Assembly (NCBI RefSeq): GCF_030867095.1
Contig: NC_081827.1
Location: forward strand, 23,937,001-24,001,000
Source: Alligator mississippiensis
Lineage: Eukaryota; Chordata; Crocodylia; Alligatoridae
Length of the DNA: 64,000 nt
Reading direction: 5' to 3'
Position 1 is the stretch's first letter; every line of letters starts with the position of its first letter. Below the pieces are notes generated by a model, which was not told where the DNA came from, ran no database searches, and was given only the letters and a program-made list of their open reading frames with translations. Both the position numbers and the translations under genes were made by a program. Shown piece after piece: positions 37,201 to 49,200 of this stretch.

Positions 37201-40200
37201 AGAAGATGGCAGCAAAAATAATTAGGGGGCTGAGGAACATGATTTATGAGCAGGGATCCAGATTTCCCATATCCCACGGAAAAATGGAGAAAACCATGGA
37301 TTTTACTTATTACCAGAGGAAAACAAGGATTTCTCATTTTACCAGAGAAACCCATGGATTTTGCAGTTTTGCAATGAGCTCTGTGCAGGCTGACACAGTT
37401 CCAGCCTGCAGGGGGCTGGGAGGGGGCAGGAGGAGGGTGGTCACACAGGGGGCACCCAGAGAGCAGTGCTGGCAGGTAAGTGTGTGTGGGAGTGGGGGGA
37501 ACTGAGGCCCCCATAGGGAGGGCAGGGCAGGGGCTGAGGCTGGGGCTGGGGCTGGGGCTGCTGCCCAGCCAGGCAGTGGTTTGGGCTCGGGCCACAATGG
37601 ATGGCTACAGGGCCCCAGCAGGGAGCAAGACAGGACCACAGGAGGTTTGTCCAGAAGGTGGGGGATGGGGCCAGCTCCCAGCTGCTTTACACACTCCCAG
37701 GGATCAGGGCAGACCCGTGCACCCCAGATCTGTGCGCAGGGTGGGGCAGGGGTGCACTGCCCACTGTGGGCTCAGGCAGGGTGGGGGTGACCCCCACCAC
37801 AGTGTACACTTCTGGGGGTTGGGGGGGAAGACCCATGCCCCCCAGATCTGTGCGCAGAAAATGGGCACAAGTACAAGCTGCCTGCTCCAGACTCAGGCAC
37901 CCGCCCTGCTGCTCTCCCCTGGGGCCTCTGCAGCCCAGCAGGTGCATCCCAGTGCTGCAGGGCAGAGCAGGGCCACACAGGAAACCTGCTTGCCACTGCA
38001 AACTCTATGCTACCCTGGCAACAAATCCCCTGAGTGCAACCACCCCTGCTGCAGACAAGAGTGCAAGGGGCATGTCTTGCCAGGGCAGCGCAGAGCTTGC
38101 AGTGGAAAACAGCTTTACTGCATGACTGTGCTCTGACCTGCAGTGTTGGGTCACACAGGCTGCGGAGGACCTGGGGGTGGGCGGCAGGGTGGCAGTGCAC
38201 AGAGGGCAGTGCGCAGCTCCTGCTGCATCCTCAGATCTGGGAAGCATGGATCCCCCTGCCCCCTGGGAGTGTGCACTGCAGTGGGGAACTGTGCCCCCTG
38301 CCTCAGCCAACAGCAGGCAAGCAGCAAGCAGTTGGGGGTGGGGAGGGCCCGGGCTCTGTTCTGCTGCAGCAGCTACTGAGTCCTGCCAGGGGCAGGGGGC
38401 TGCAGACCTAGGTCCCTGGCCCCATAGCCCTGGCACCTGGGGGCCCCCTCTGGCAGGGCTAGGGGACCAGGAGCTGTGGGTGGGGGGTGAGGGGCACCAG
38501 CAGGGCTGGTGGGGGTTGTTGGAGGGGAGTGAGGGGCATAAGCCTGGCCAGGGGGCTGTGGTGGAGGGTGAATGAAGGTTGCTGTGGGGGACCTTTAATT
38601 TTAATCACAGATTTGGGGGTTTTAATCAGAGAATTTGTGATTTTTATCAGAGAATTTGCAATTTTTCATCAGGGAAAATCAGTATCCCTGCTTATGGGGA
38701 GAAGCTGAGGGAACTGGGCTTATTTAATCTGGAGAAGAGAAGACTATGGGGGGATTTAATGGCAGCCTTCAACTACTGGTTCCAAAGAGGATGGAGCTGG
38801 ACTGTTTTCAGTGGTGACAGATGACAGAACAAGGAGCAATGGTCTCAAGTTGCAGCAAGGGAAGTTTAAGTAGATATTCGGAAAAGCTTTGTCACTAGGA
38901 GGGTGGTAAAACACAAGAACAGGTTCCCCTGAGAGGTGCTGGAAGCCCCATCCTTGGAGGCTTTTAAGACCCAGCTAGACACAGCCTTGGCTGGGATGAC
39001 CTAGTTGGGAGTGGTCCTGCTTAGAGATGACCAGCTGAAGTCCCTTACAACCCTACTTTTCTATGGTACGAGGAAGAACTCTCAATAGACATTTTAGCAG
39101 CAATCTAACACAGTTCTGTAGACAGAAGTTTTTAAATTTAGTTTCCATTGTACTATTTGCAAAATAATGTTAATGTGATTTCCTACATCATGATTTTAAT
39201 CCTTATAATCAATGCACTGCATACAGACCTCTAATTTGAGTCTTCCATGAAGTGATTTGACTTGTTCCAAGGAATCTTGAGCAATTTTCAATTGCAGTTC
39301 CATCTTTTTTAAACTTCTCAAATTTTTCTCTTTTTCTTTTTGCTTATTCACTAGAATATCATGTTTTTTTTGCTTCTCCAACAGACAGTTATGTAAAGTG
39401 ATTTCTAGAACAGTCCTGTACAGAGGTATAGAGAACTTCAGAAAGGGAAAAACCCAACCAAGAGATGTATCCAAACCAAAAAGACAGAGGTTGAAATACA
39501 ATTCTAAATTAAAATTCAAAAATACAGAAACTACACTCAATTTGCAAAATAAAAAAAATAAAACCATCATAAATCTGTGGCCATTCTCTGAGAACAGAAA
39601 GGGTAAACTGCCAACACCTTCAGTCAATTCAGTGGGCCCAGGGTTTTACAATACTTAAAATTTGTTCAAAATGTAAGAAAAATATTTGTTTCTTAAAGTG
39701 AGAATTACAAAACCTTATTTTAATAGTGAAGAAAGTTTTTAGATAGTCTTTTTACTTCTAGATTTCAGTTTAGAGTATTATTTAACACTTCTTTCATTCT
39801 TTTTTTAATGGGAAATACCACCCAAAGGGATAGAAATGTTGTTGCTGAAAGACTGGCCAAGATTACAGTTTTCCATCTTTGCACATAAAGGGAGGAACTT
39901 AAAGTTTTTTGGAACCAAGAATAACATTCTGATATTTCAAGGCTTGTTGTTTATATTGATTTGCCAAAGGTGAGGAAGATAGGATTTACAAGGAAATCTA
40001 GAGGCACTGGAATTCAGTGCCATATGAGTGCCTAACTCTCTTATGCTCCTCTGAAAAATCTAAGACTGGATTCTTTGGTCTACTTAATTCACTGTGTATT
40101 GCTTACACAGCAGAAAGTATATTTAACTCAGCCAAAGAAATTCCCTGCATCTTTTTAACTTGTGGATATAAATTTGGTATTCTCTGTGCTCATTATTCTT

Positions 40201-43200
40201 GTGATCTGTGGTGTTCTTGAAACTCCTGGAGTCCTGTGACTTATAGGAGAATTTCATTATTCACTTAAAATTAAGCAGGAGAGTTCCTAGCTCTCATGGC
40301 TGGAGATAAAAGCTTGTAAACACAACCAGAATGCACCTAAGGGCCTAGAAATCAAAAACCTGATGACAAGAATTTGAAATGCGTTATATAAAAAAAATTA
40401 ATGATCTTGACGGGCATGGCTTATGATCTTGGAATGCTGGTGTTTGATGATACTGGGAACATGCAACTTGTGAAAAACTGGTGGAAGTGGCTCTACAGTT
40501 TCTTGGGCCAACTCTTCCACTTGCAGCTGCTCCCTCCTCAGGGAGACCTTGATGTAGCAGAGCAAGGCTCTGCTCTGACCATGTCTTTCTGATGGATGGT
40601 TTCTACTAGCAGTGAAGTCTGCTGCACGCTTCTAACAGGAGTTGGACAAAGAAAAATTATGGAGCCAGAACTGGGCCCCTTTCCACAACCTCTTTCCAGT
40701 CTTTGTTCAGGAAGGGGGTGGAAACTGAGCCCTTGAGTTAAGTTCTGTGAATACTCATTTGAGTATTCTGATCATTTTCTATTGAATCAATGAGTCTTAT
40801 CACTGAATTCAATGGACTTTGGACAAGGTCCTTACAACATCTTTCTCTTTGTATAATATCAAGTTTTAAATATCCATAGAATTCAACAAACAAATATTAT
40901 TCATCCCTGTTGGAAACATGGCTCATTTTAGATGATGGGAGTCTATCAAATCAGATGGTCAAAATACAAGCTTTTTCAAAAGCTATAAATAATTTAGAAA
41001 AGAATGGATTGTTTGGAAGAGATGAGTGCTTACTTATATCTTTATAACAGAATGTGGCTCATGTGCCTACAATGCTGACCTGTCTGCTAGGGCTGTTGCT
41101 TCATTCTCTTTACCCATTTCTAGTAACTTTGTCAAATGGTTGAATTCTCGCTCCTTGCTTTCAATCAATGCTCGTTTTCCATCTAATTCCTTCATTACAT
41201 CTTCCTTTTCTTCTGAAAGTTCTTCGTTCTTTTTTTCTATTTTTTTCAAGGTATCATTTAATTCTTCTATTTGGTCATCAAGGGCTTTTTTCTTCTTCTC
41301 TACAACCCTGTGGACATATTTCAAAACTATTATTTCCCATTAGTAAAATGGATCCAACTCCATGCATGTGGCAGGGCACTATTGGTGCCTGCCACTTTAA
41401 GGACTGAGCCAAGCAGCCAGCAGGTGCTTGATTGCAGTGTCCGTTTTAGATCTCTGGCTGCTTCTGTGAATTGGAACAGTTCACTACTGTCAGGCCAGGC
41501 AGAGCCATTGCCTGGCTGCAAGGCAGAATGCAACATCCTGGAGGTAAGGGGAGCTGTAGGGGATGGTTTGGAGGCTCCTGGTCCTGGGCATGACCTAAAA
41601 CTGTACCCTGATGGGAGTGGGTGGCCTGGTGGGGCTCCCAGTGGTGTGGGGACCTCCAGGAAATACCAGGCCAGTTACTACCCTGGTGAAAGGTGGATCA
41701 GGGTGCCCAGCTCCCACAACTAGGTGGGTTACCCCATAGAAGGGCCAAGAAGGTGGACCCAAGTTAGAGAGGGGGCTAGAGCCTCATAGACCTGACTTGA
41801 AAACCCTCAATTGGTCAATGCTGGGGCCAGGACCAGAAGGGTCAAAAGGGTCAGGGGCCCACCGCAAGGGATGCCCAGAGCTAAGGGCCTGGGGTTTCTG
41901 ACTGGCTTTGGAGGTGAGGCCAGGGTCTTTGTAGCCAAAGGTCCCGGGGGGACCATGCCCAAAAGGGGGAACAGTTCAGGGAGCTAGGCAGCCCAGAATG
42001 AGGGTGAAGTAAGCCATCTGATGGGAGGGATCTGGTAAGGGTCCAGACTGGAGGATTCTGGGGCCCAATGTGGGTGATGATAAGATCTGTGGATGCCATC
42101 TGCAAGGTTTGGGCTGTGGTGTAGGGGAGGAACAGAGCCGCAGATAGCACCCCTGGCATCGGGGCAAGAAATGGGCAGCCTCCTGCCTAATTAATATCAT
42201 AATTATATATCATCAAGGTGTGGCAGGTGAGAAGGCGGGCATTTGGCACAGAAACAGGTGGGTGGGCCATTGGTAGAAAGACCACAAGGAAGCCCCCTGT
42301 TACAATGAGTATAGACCAAAATCCAATCCTGGTCTTGTAGTGAGGAGAAACTGGCCATGTCTATATGTGAAATTAATGCAAATCAGTAAACTTTGGTGCA
42401 TATTGCACCAGAGTTTATTGCTCCCAAGCAGGGCTGTCCCTGGGAGGCGTGAATCAAGGCAACTCCCCCACGCCCTGGGCTTTGGGGGTCCCTGTGGGCA
42501 ATGTTGTACAGGCCCTACCACAATTGCTGCCATGTGCCACCGCCACTGACTCCAGCCACTTGTCACACCCCCACATGCTGCTGAGGCTGCTGCTGGCTTC
42601 TGCGGTCACCAACCCCACCCCCTGGCCCCACACAGGCTGATATGCCCCGGGCCCTGCACACCCCTAGGGACAGCTCTGCTCCCACGCACTGCCTTTACAT
42701 GTGCACCCAGGACCACAGCACATAGAGCTAGGTTGGAGCAGCCCTGGCTGGCAGGGGGCCAGGAGATTAGCCTGCCAGTCAGGGGAGGCTCTGACCCAGC
42801 TCAACGTGCTGTGGAGGGGCTGGCTGGTGCCTGAGGGTTCTTCATTGTGCGGCTAGCAAGCAGACAACCCCTGCACTGAAGCACCCTTATGCCCCAGCCA
42901 GCCCCATCAACATCTATATGTGTGCTGCTATGCAGTAAAGAACTCTGCTGCAGGACGGTACTTGTATTTCCAAATACTAACCTACAGCAGAGGTAATTAA
43001 TTTATTGTGGGCTAAAATATGCATAGAGATGAGACTTTACTGCAGAGCTAATTAGGCAGCTCCACAGGAAAACATCTCATCCCCCAGCCTGTACTAGTGT
43101 ATAGGATTGTTCTGGGATGCTAAGGAAGTGTAGGCCTCAATTAAGCCCTTATATACAAATAGAATTTAGCAGGAAAATATAGCCTCTCGGTGCTGGTCCA

Positions 43201-46200
43201 GTGATTGATATAAGAGTAGACTTTTAAAAAATTGCTTAATCTCATATATGAGGCTGTTTGGAAGAATGCTGATAAAATAAATATATTTCTTACAAATGAC
43301 TATTCAGTCATGTGTTTGGCATGTTCCAAATATGTCTTGAAACATCTGTGGTTATTATAAGAATAATGTCTCAACAACCAGACTTTCTGCTTTCCTGATG
43401 CTCTGACATTTTCAGAGTCACCAGGTAGAAATTACTTATTTAAATGCTGAATTTCATTACATTTACTATCCACAGAGATGATTGGATTGGATTGTGGGGT
43501 TTTGTATTGGATTTTTGGGACTCGCTAGAAAAAAAAGCTTCTAAAATAAACTTACTGTATTTACTTGAATCTAAAATGACCCCCAATTATTAGATTGGAA
43601 AATTACACATTTGTCTCAATTTTCTATGTCTACAATCTAGTTATTGGAGGGTCCTCTTAAATGTAGCCTTCCCACCACTGCCACAGGGACAGTAGTGGCA
43701 GGGGAAGCAGCAGCTGGGGGGCAGGCAGTCTGCCCCACAGCCCTTATTCCCTCCCCTTTCCACTTGCCCCCCATGCCTGCCCACCTACTACCTGTCCTCC
43801 CCAGTGCCTTTCCTTTCCTACCACTTGTCCCCTTTACCTTTGCGGCTGTTCTTGCTCTATCTCCACTGGGGGCATAGAGTACTCAAGTGGGCTGGGCAGT
43901 AGTGGCAGTTCTGGCTTCAGGCTCCAGCCCCACCTAGGGTTAGGACTAGAGCCACAGCAGCTCCCCTCCACTCCATGCACCTCTACTCTGCACTCCCCAT
44001 GCTCCGTGTCCCTTTCCTTGAGCTACTCTCACAGAATGCTCCACTTCCCCTGCACCTTATACGTCCCTGTCCCTGCACCTCTTCCCTTACACCTTTTCCC
44101 CACACTCCTCTCACTCTGCATGTCCCCTCGGCACCATGTGCCTCTTTTCCATGCTCCCCTCTGCACCATGCACCCTTCTCTGAATCCCCCTTTTGCACCA
44201 TGTAACCTTTTCCCCACATTCTCTCCTGTACTGCATGCCCCCTCCCTCGTGCCCTTTCCCCTCACTACCCTCACTCCACACTCCCCTTCCCCTAGGCTGT
44301 TCTCCACTGTGTCCCTTTCCCTGCACTCTCCTTGCTTCATGTGCCCCTTTGCCACGCTCCCTCTGCCACCTGTTCCCCCATGCTTCCCCCACAGTGTGCA
44401 CCCCTTCCCCATTTTTCCCCCAGTACTCCCCTTCCCCAAGCCCCTTCCCTGCTCCCCCACTTGTTCCATGCATTTCTTTCTTGTACCCCATATATCACTT
44501 CCCCATTTCCCCCCACCACTGCACACCCTTTCCCCCACACTCCTCTCATTCTACATATCCCTTGTCCCACACTGTTTCCCTGCACTCAACGTGTCCCTTT
44601 CCCCATACCCACCCCTCGCTCTGCATATCCCTTTCCCTGCAATCTTCCTGCTAATCGTACACACATGCTCCCCCCACATCATGCACCCCTTCCCCATCCT
44701 CTCTCCCCTCCCCAACCTGCCACATTAACCTCCCTGGCCCCCTCAGGAGCTGAAGCAGCTGCTTGCCTGGCCTATATTCACTTCTAAGATGAGAGGTTTT
44801 TTTCCCTATGCTGAACCAGGGGAAAAAACCTCTTGTATTCAGGTGAATATAGTATTTTTCATACCTAGAAAAATTAGTTAAGAAAGAAATAGAAAATGGG
44901 TACAGTATTTAATGTGAAATGATTGATCTCAGGTAGAAATTCTTTAAGAATACATAACAGCAGTTAATTGATGACCAAAGGAAAGTGCAGTGGGGAGACT
45001 GCAATAACCTTAGTGTAATACCATGGTCTAAGGTGTAAAGCAGGGCTGCCCAACTGATGGTCATGTGCTGCATGCAGCCCTCAAGGGCCCACCCTAATTC
45101 TTTATTAGACCTCTCATTCATTGCTGTTCAATTAATATAAAAATTAAAAGATCTGAAGAGTAAAGCAATGTCCTGTGTCCTTGCTGCATAGTGATTTGGT
45201 AAAATGTGCATATAGCTGTATTTGATACTACATTGTAATAGTGGATATTCACAGATATTTTTACGGATTATAAACGCATTTTATTCCAAAGTGCTTTTAT
45301 TAGTGTCTTCAAGTCTAAAATATGTTTTCCTACTCAAACGCTATCTTTGTAACATGACTCTGATTCTTTAAATAGATTGCGGACACCTTACCTTATCTCT
45401 GTCTCTGCATTGATCAGAATTTTGTATCAAGAACTTAAACTTTCTTAGTTGTCTCTATAAAAGGTTTCTATCATTATTAAAAATTCAAGGAATAAATATT
45501 CAATAAAGCAATTTTTAATGTATTTAAAAACATACGTTTTTTTGCGGTTAATCTTGTCCATTTCTTTTCCAAGTTGGACAGGTATAACATGAAGTTGAAC
45601 TAACTCTTCCTAGTATTAAAACAAAATTGTTAGAGAAGCAGGCTCTAATTTTATTCATTTTCACATAAACTAATATTTGCTTTGAATTATGTAATGACAG
45701 AACAGAAATGTGTATTTTACAGTAACAGCATACATTAGTGCAGCCTAAAGTAATACAATATAAAAACCAAACAAAACTTAAGCTTAACAATTAAAATAAG
45801 CAATGATAAAAATGTTATAAAACTAACTTTGACATAACAGTATACGATGTTTGTTAATAGGTCTTTCTTTTCAGGGAGGGTCTGCCACTATTATTTCTGT
45901 ATCAAATGGATAATTCAGTCTACTTACTTAATTTACACATTATATGCAAAAAATTCCTCTAACAACAAATGCTTCCTCCTTCCAACAAAACCTATACTAG
46001 AGCAAAATGAATGCTTACAGGCCAGAAAAACTAAGATTATCTGAAGCAATTAATTCTGGTTATTGCAACTAAGCCAAAAATGGCTTAAGGTTAGTCACAG
46101 AGCTGACTGTTCCTGCACTGATAATCATGATACATTTGAGATGTCTGAAGTATGATGTATTCACAAATTAATACTGCAAGTTATTCTTAGCAGGTTCCAA

Positions 46201-49200
46201 TAAAAAAAATATAAAATAATCACAATGTGTTTATATGCATATAACATATTTTGTAAAGGAATTACAGCTGTTTTAGAGTTTAACACGTCTGTTGAAAATT
46301 CTGTTTGTACCTCTGTGTTGTAAAGGGAAGGGTTGTCCAATGTGGCATTACATGATGCCATGTAGAGATACTCAAACTATCTTTGAAGAAACTAGCTCAA
46401 AGTCCAGAAATAAGTGGACCACATTATTGCTAATATACAACACTTGCAAATATACTTGGGCTTCTCAACGGGGCTAACTAGCCTAGGTAAAGTGCTGTAC
46501 TGAAGACGGAAATTCTTCTTCAAGCTCCTAAGATAACTCATGCAGAGCTATTTTGGTTATCTATATAGCACTGCATTGTGCCAGGTAGGCATACCCTAAG
46601 GGTACACACATATGTTTGAGGTACTTGATCTATGACCACATGGCTTGCTTTAAGCTGTGTGATTGTAGATCGTTGTAACTTCCCATCCCTTTCTCCCAAG
46701 CATCGCGCATGTGGACTCTTTAAGAATCTCACCATGGCTTCTTGGGCTGTACGGCCAGGATAGTGGGAGTGGCCTCAGGTCATATCCCCAGGGGTCTCAC
46801 CTGCCACGTCTTTGATGATAAGGGGTTTTAAATCAGGAGGATGATGTCTGGTCCTGTCCCCCTGGTTCTTTTCCTTAGCCTTCCTTGTGACCACCTCTTC
46901 TTGGGGCTCCACCTCCCCTACACCCCATCTAATGCCAACCGTGATGTTGATTGTTGAGGCCGACGTTTGGGCCCTCCCTAGCGCTCGGTCCCTTGGGGCT
47001 GCAGTTGTTGACCACCAGTATAGCTAGTACTGAGTGGTCTCTGCGGCCCCTCTCTGGTCTATGCGGAGCAGGGTTCTACCCGGACTGCTGCCTCCCTTGA
47101 CTGCCACTGATTCCCTGAGTTTGGTACCTGCTGCTGGTTATTCAGTTCAGGGTCCCATCCTCACTGTGTCTGTCGCCATACCAGCCCCTGGGGCTCCTGG
47201 CTCTGGCCCACGACAGGTCTGCCAGCAGCTCCTTGGGCCCACGCTGGCCCGGTATTCCCTCCATGCTCCCTTCCCGAGGGAGCCACCAAGCTTCCTCCAG
47301 CTCCACGCCATCCAGCTGCTCTGACCCTTCTGGGCCAGCTGGGGACGCTCTTTCTGGTCCCCCTGGCTCTCTTCTGGGTGAGCCTTTTCTGCCGGCTTTG
47401 CCTGCCCGCCCAGCCAATTGCCCTTGGCATGCTTTTATAAAGCGTGTCCAAGCAGACACGAGAGCCGTTCCCAGCCCCTCCCGGCTCTGCTGTGGGTTTT
47501 TTCTTTGATCTTCGACTGTGGCAGCTCTAGCCGCCGTGGTTTCACTTTTGCCATGAACAGCTGCCGGCACAGCGTCCCACCACCTCTCCCCTTCTGGTAA
47601 GTTTTCCTTACAATCAGGTCTACCTAGTGCACATTCACTAGTGCTGGAAGCTGTGCCAGGAATCTAAGTTGGGGGGGGGTCTAGCAGTTTGGGGGCTGGT
47701 GGGTCTGTGGGGGGGGGGAGTTTATGGGTCTGTGGCAAGGGGGTTGTTCACCCAGGGGAGGGAGGGCAGGAGGACTAGTTGGGGGAGAAGGGGAGAGTGC
47801 AGCTCTGGGGCCGAGGCAAACAGCTGAGATATGTACAGATATTCATAAATCGAGCTATCCCATTCCTGATCTACATTTCCTCAGGTGAACTAAGTTAGAG
47901 CAGGCTGGCCGTTTTTTGCCTGATCTAACCTCCCCAAATATCTGTACAGATTGGCACTAAGATTTTCCTAACCCTAGTTAGGTCAAACCAAGTGTAACAT
48001 TTGTAAGTATCATAAATTACTAGAAGACAACATGTCATGAGCTCAGAGAGCCACAAAAAACAGTAAAAATGACCAAAAATAGCTTTTACATATAAATTTC
48101 CTAGGCCCCTGGTAGATGTGCAATTAAAGGTGCAATGGTATCTGATGCATGATCCCTACAATCGTGCTTCCTGCCATGCCCCACCTGGATCAGCTGGCAG
48201 AACTCTTAGTTGTGGGGTTGCATGGTGTACCCCCAGGACTGGGAGCTCAGATCGGCTGATTAGAGTTCCCAGCTGCAGGGATGTGGTGGAGCTCTTGATT
48301 TCAGCTGCACCCTGAAGGCTGGGAGCCCTGATTTGCCAAGTTCCCAGCCAAAGGGGTGTGGAATCAGAAAAAATATATGCCTTAAACTTTGATTATTTTA
48401 GTTATAAGATGACATAACCGCTTTGTGTAGAATTGCTGGCTCGGTACAGTAGAACAGATAAGGGCAAGTGTTTGTTCTTTGTAACTCTTCTGCAAATGCT
48501 TCGCTCACCGCGGCCTTGAAGGTAGAAAAAAAAAAAAGTATGTACAAAGTAGATTTCCAGGTGCAAGAAGGAGGTTTGTGAACTAACCCTATCTCCCCCA
48601 TAATTCCCATCCTGATAACAGCAAAGAAATAATGAAGTAATATTATAGCCGCTTTTCATGCTAATTTCACTATATGATCACGTGAGTTGTAAGCGACTGT
48701 TAAAAAGTATATAAGCCTCCTGATTTTGCTCTTGGGGGGGGGGACCCCTTCCAAGTGCTTGGGAAATCCATGTCACTTTGGAACTCCCCCTACAGCTGTA
48801 GTTTCTTTTGAATAAAAGCTTCTGCTGACCTGACCCAAAAGTACTCTGTGTGTTTCCACGACAGGGGCATATTGGAATCAACAGCTCCAGTGTGCCCCTG
48901 CAGTTGTGAGCTGCAGCTGATCACAGCTCTCAGTCTTAGGAGCTCACAGAAGTCAAGGGATCCTATGCTCTCTGAAGGCTGGAAACCCCAATCAGCTTGG
49001 CCACACATTCAATTAATGGTGCGATAGGAATCAGTCATAAAGTTATTACACACATTTTCTGTAATAACTTTGTGGCTTATTCCTTGTTTTATCATAGCAT
49101 TAATTGTATGAATGCGTGGGTGTGGAATTACTTGGAATGTGATTAACTGGTTAATCATACCTTAAGTGTCATGTGCACCAGGGGCCTTATCTTTAGCTTC

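Noticed and set aside
37480..38575. Plus-strand open frame of 218 codons and several neighbours
   Set aside because: They are within the GC-rich interior of the 37251-38690 element, repeated blocks recur in all frames, and there is no known motif.
43983..44787. Apparent proline/histidine-rich 240-codon protein and glycine-rich antisense frames
   Set aside because: The frame arises from a pyrimidine-rich low-complexity tract. Three frames are open at once and composition explains them.
47142..47570. Minus-strand 142-codon open frame as a gene
   Set aside because: No known domain, high GC, and in-frame continuity is shared by other frames. Kept only as a composition outlier with a TATA-like motif.
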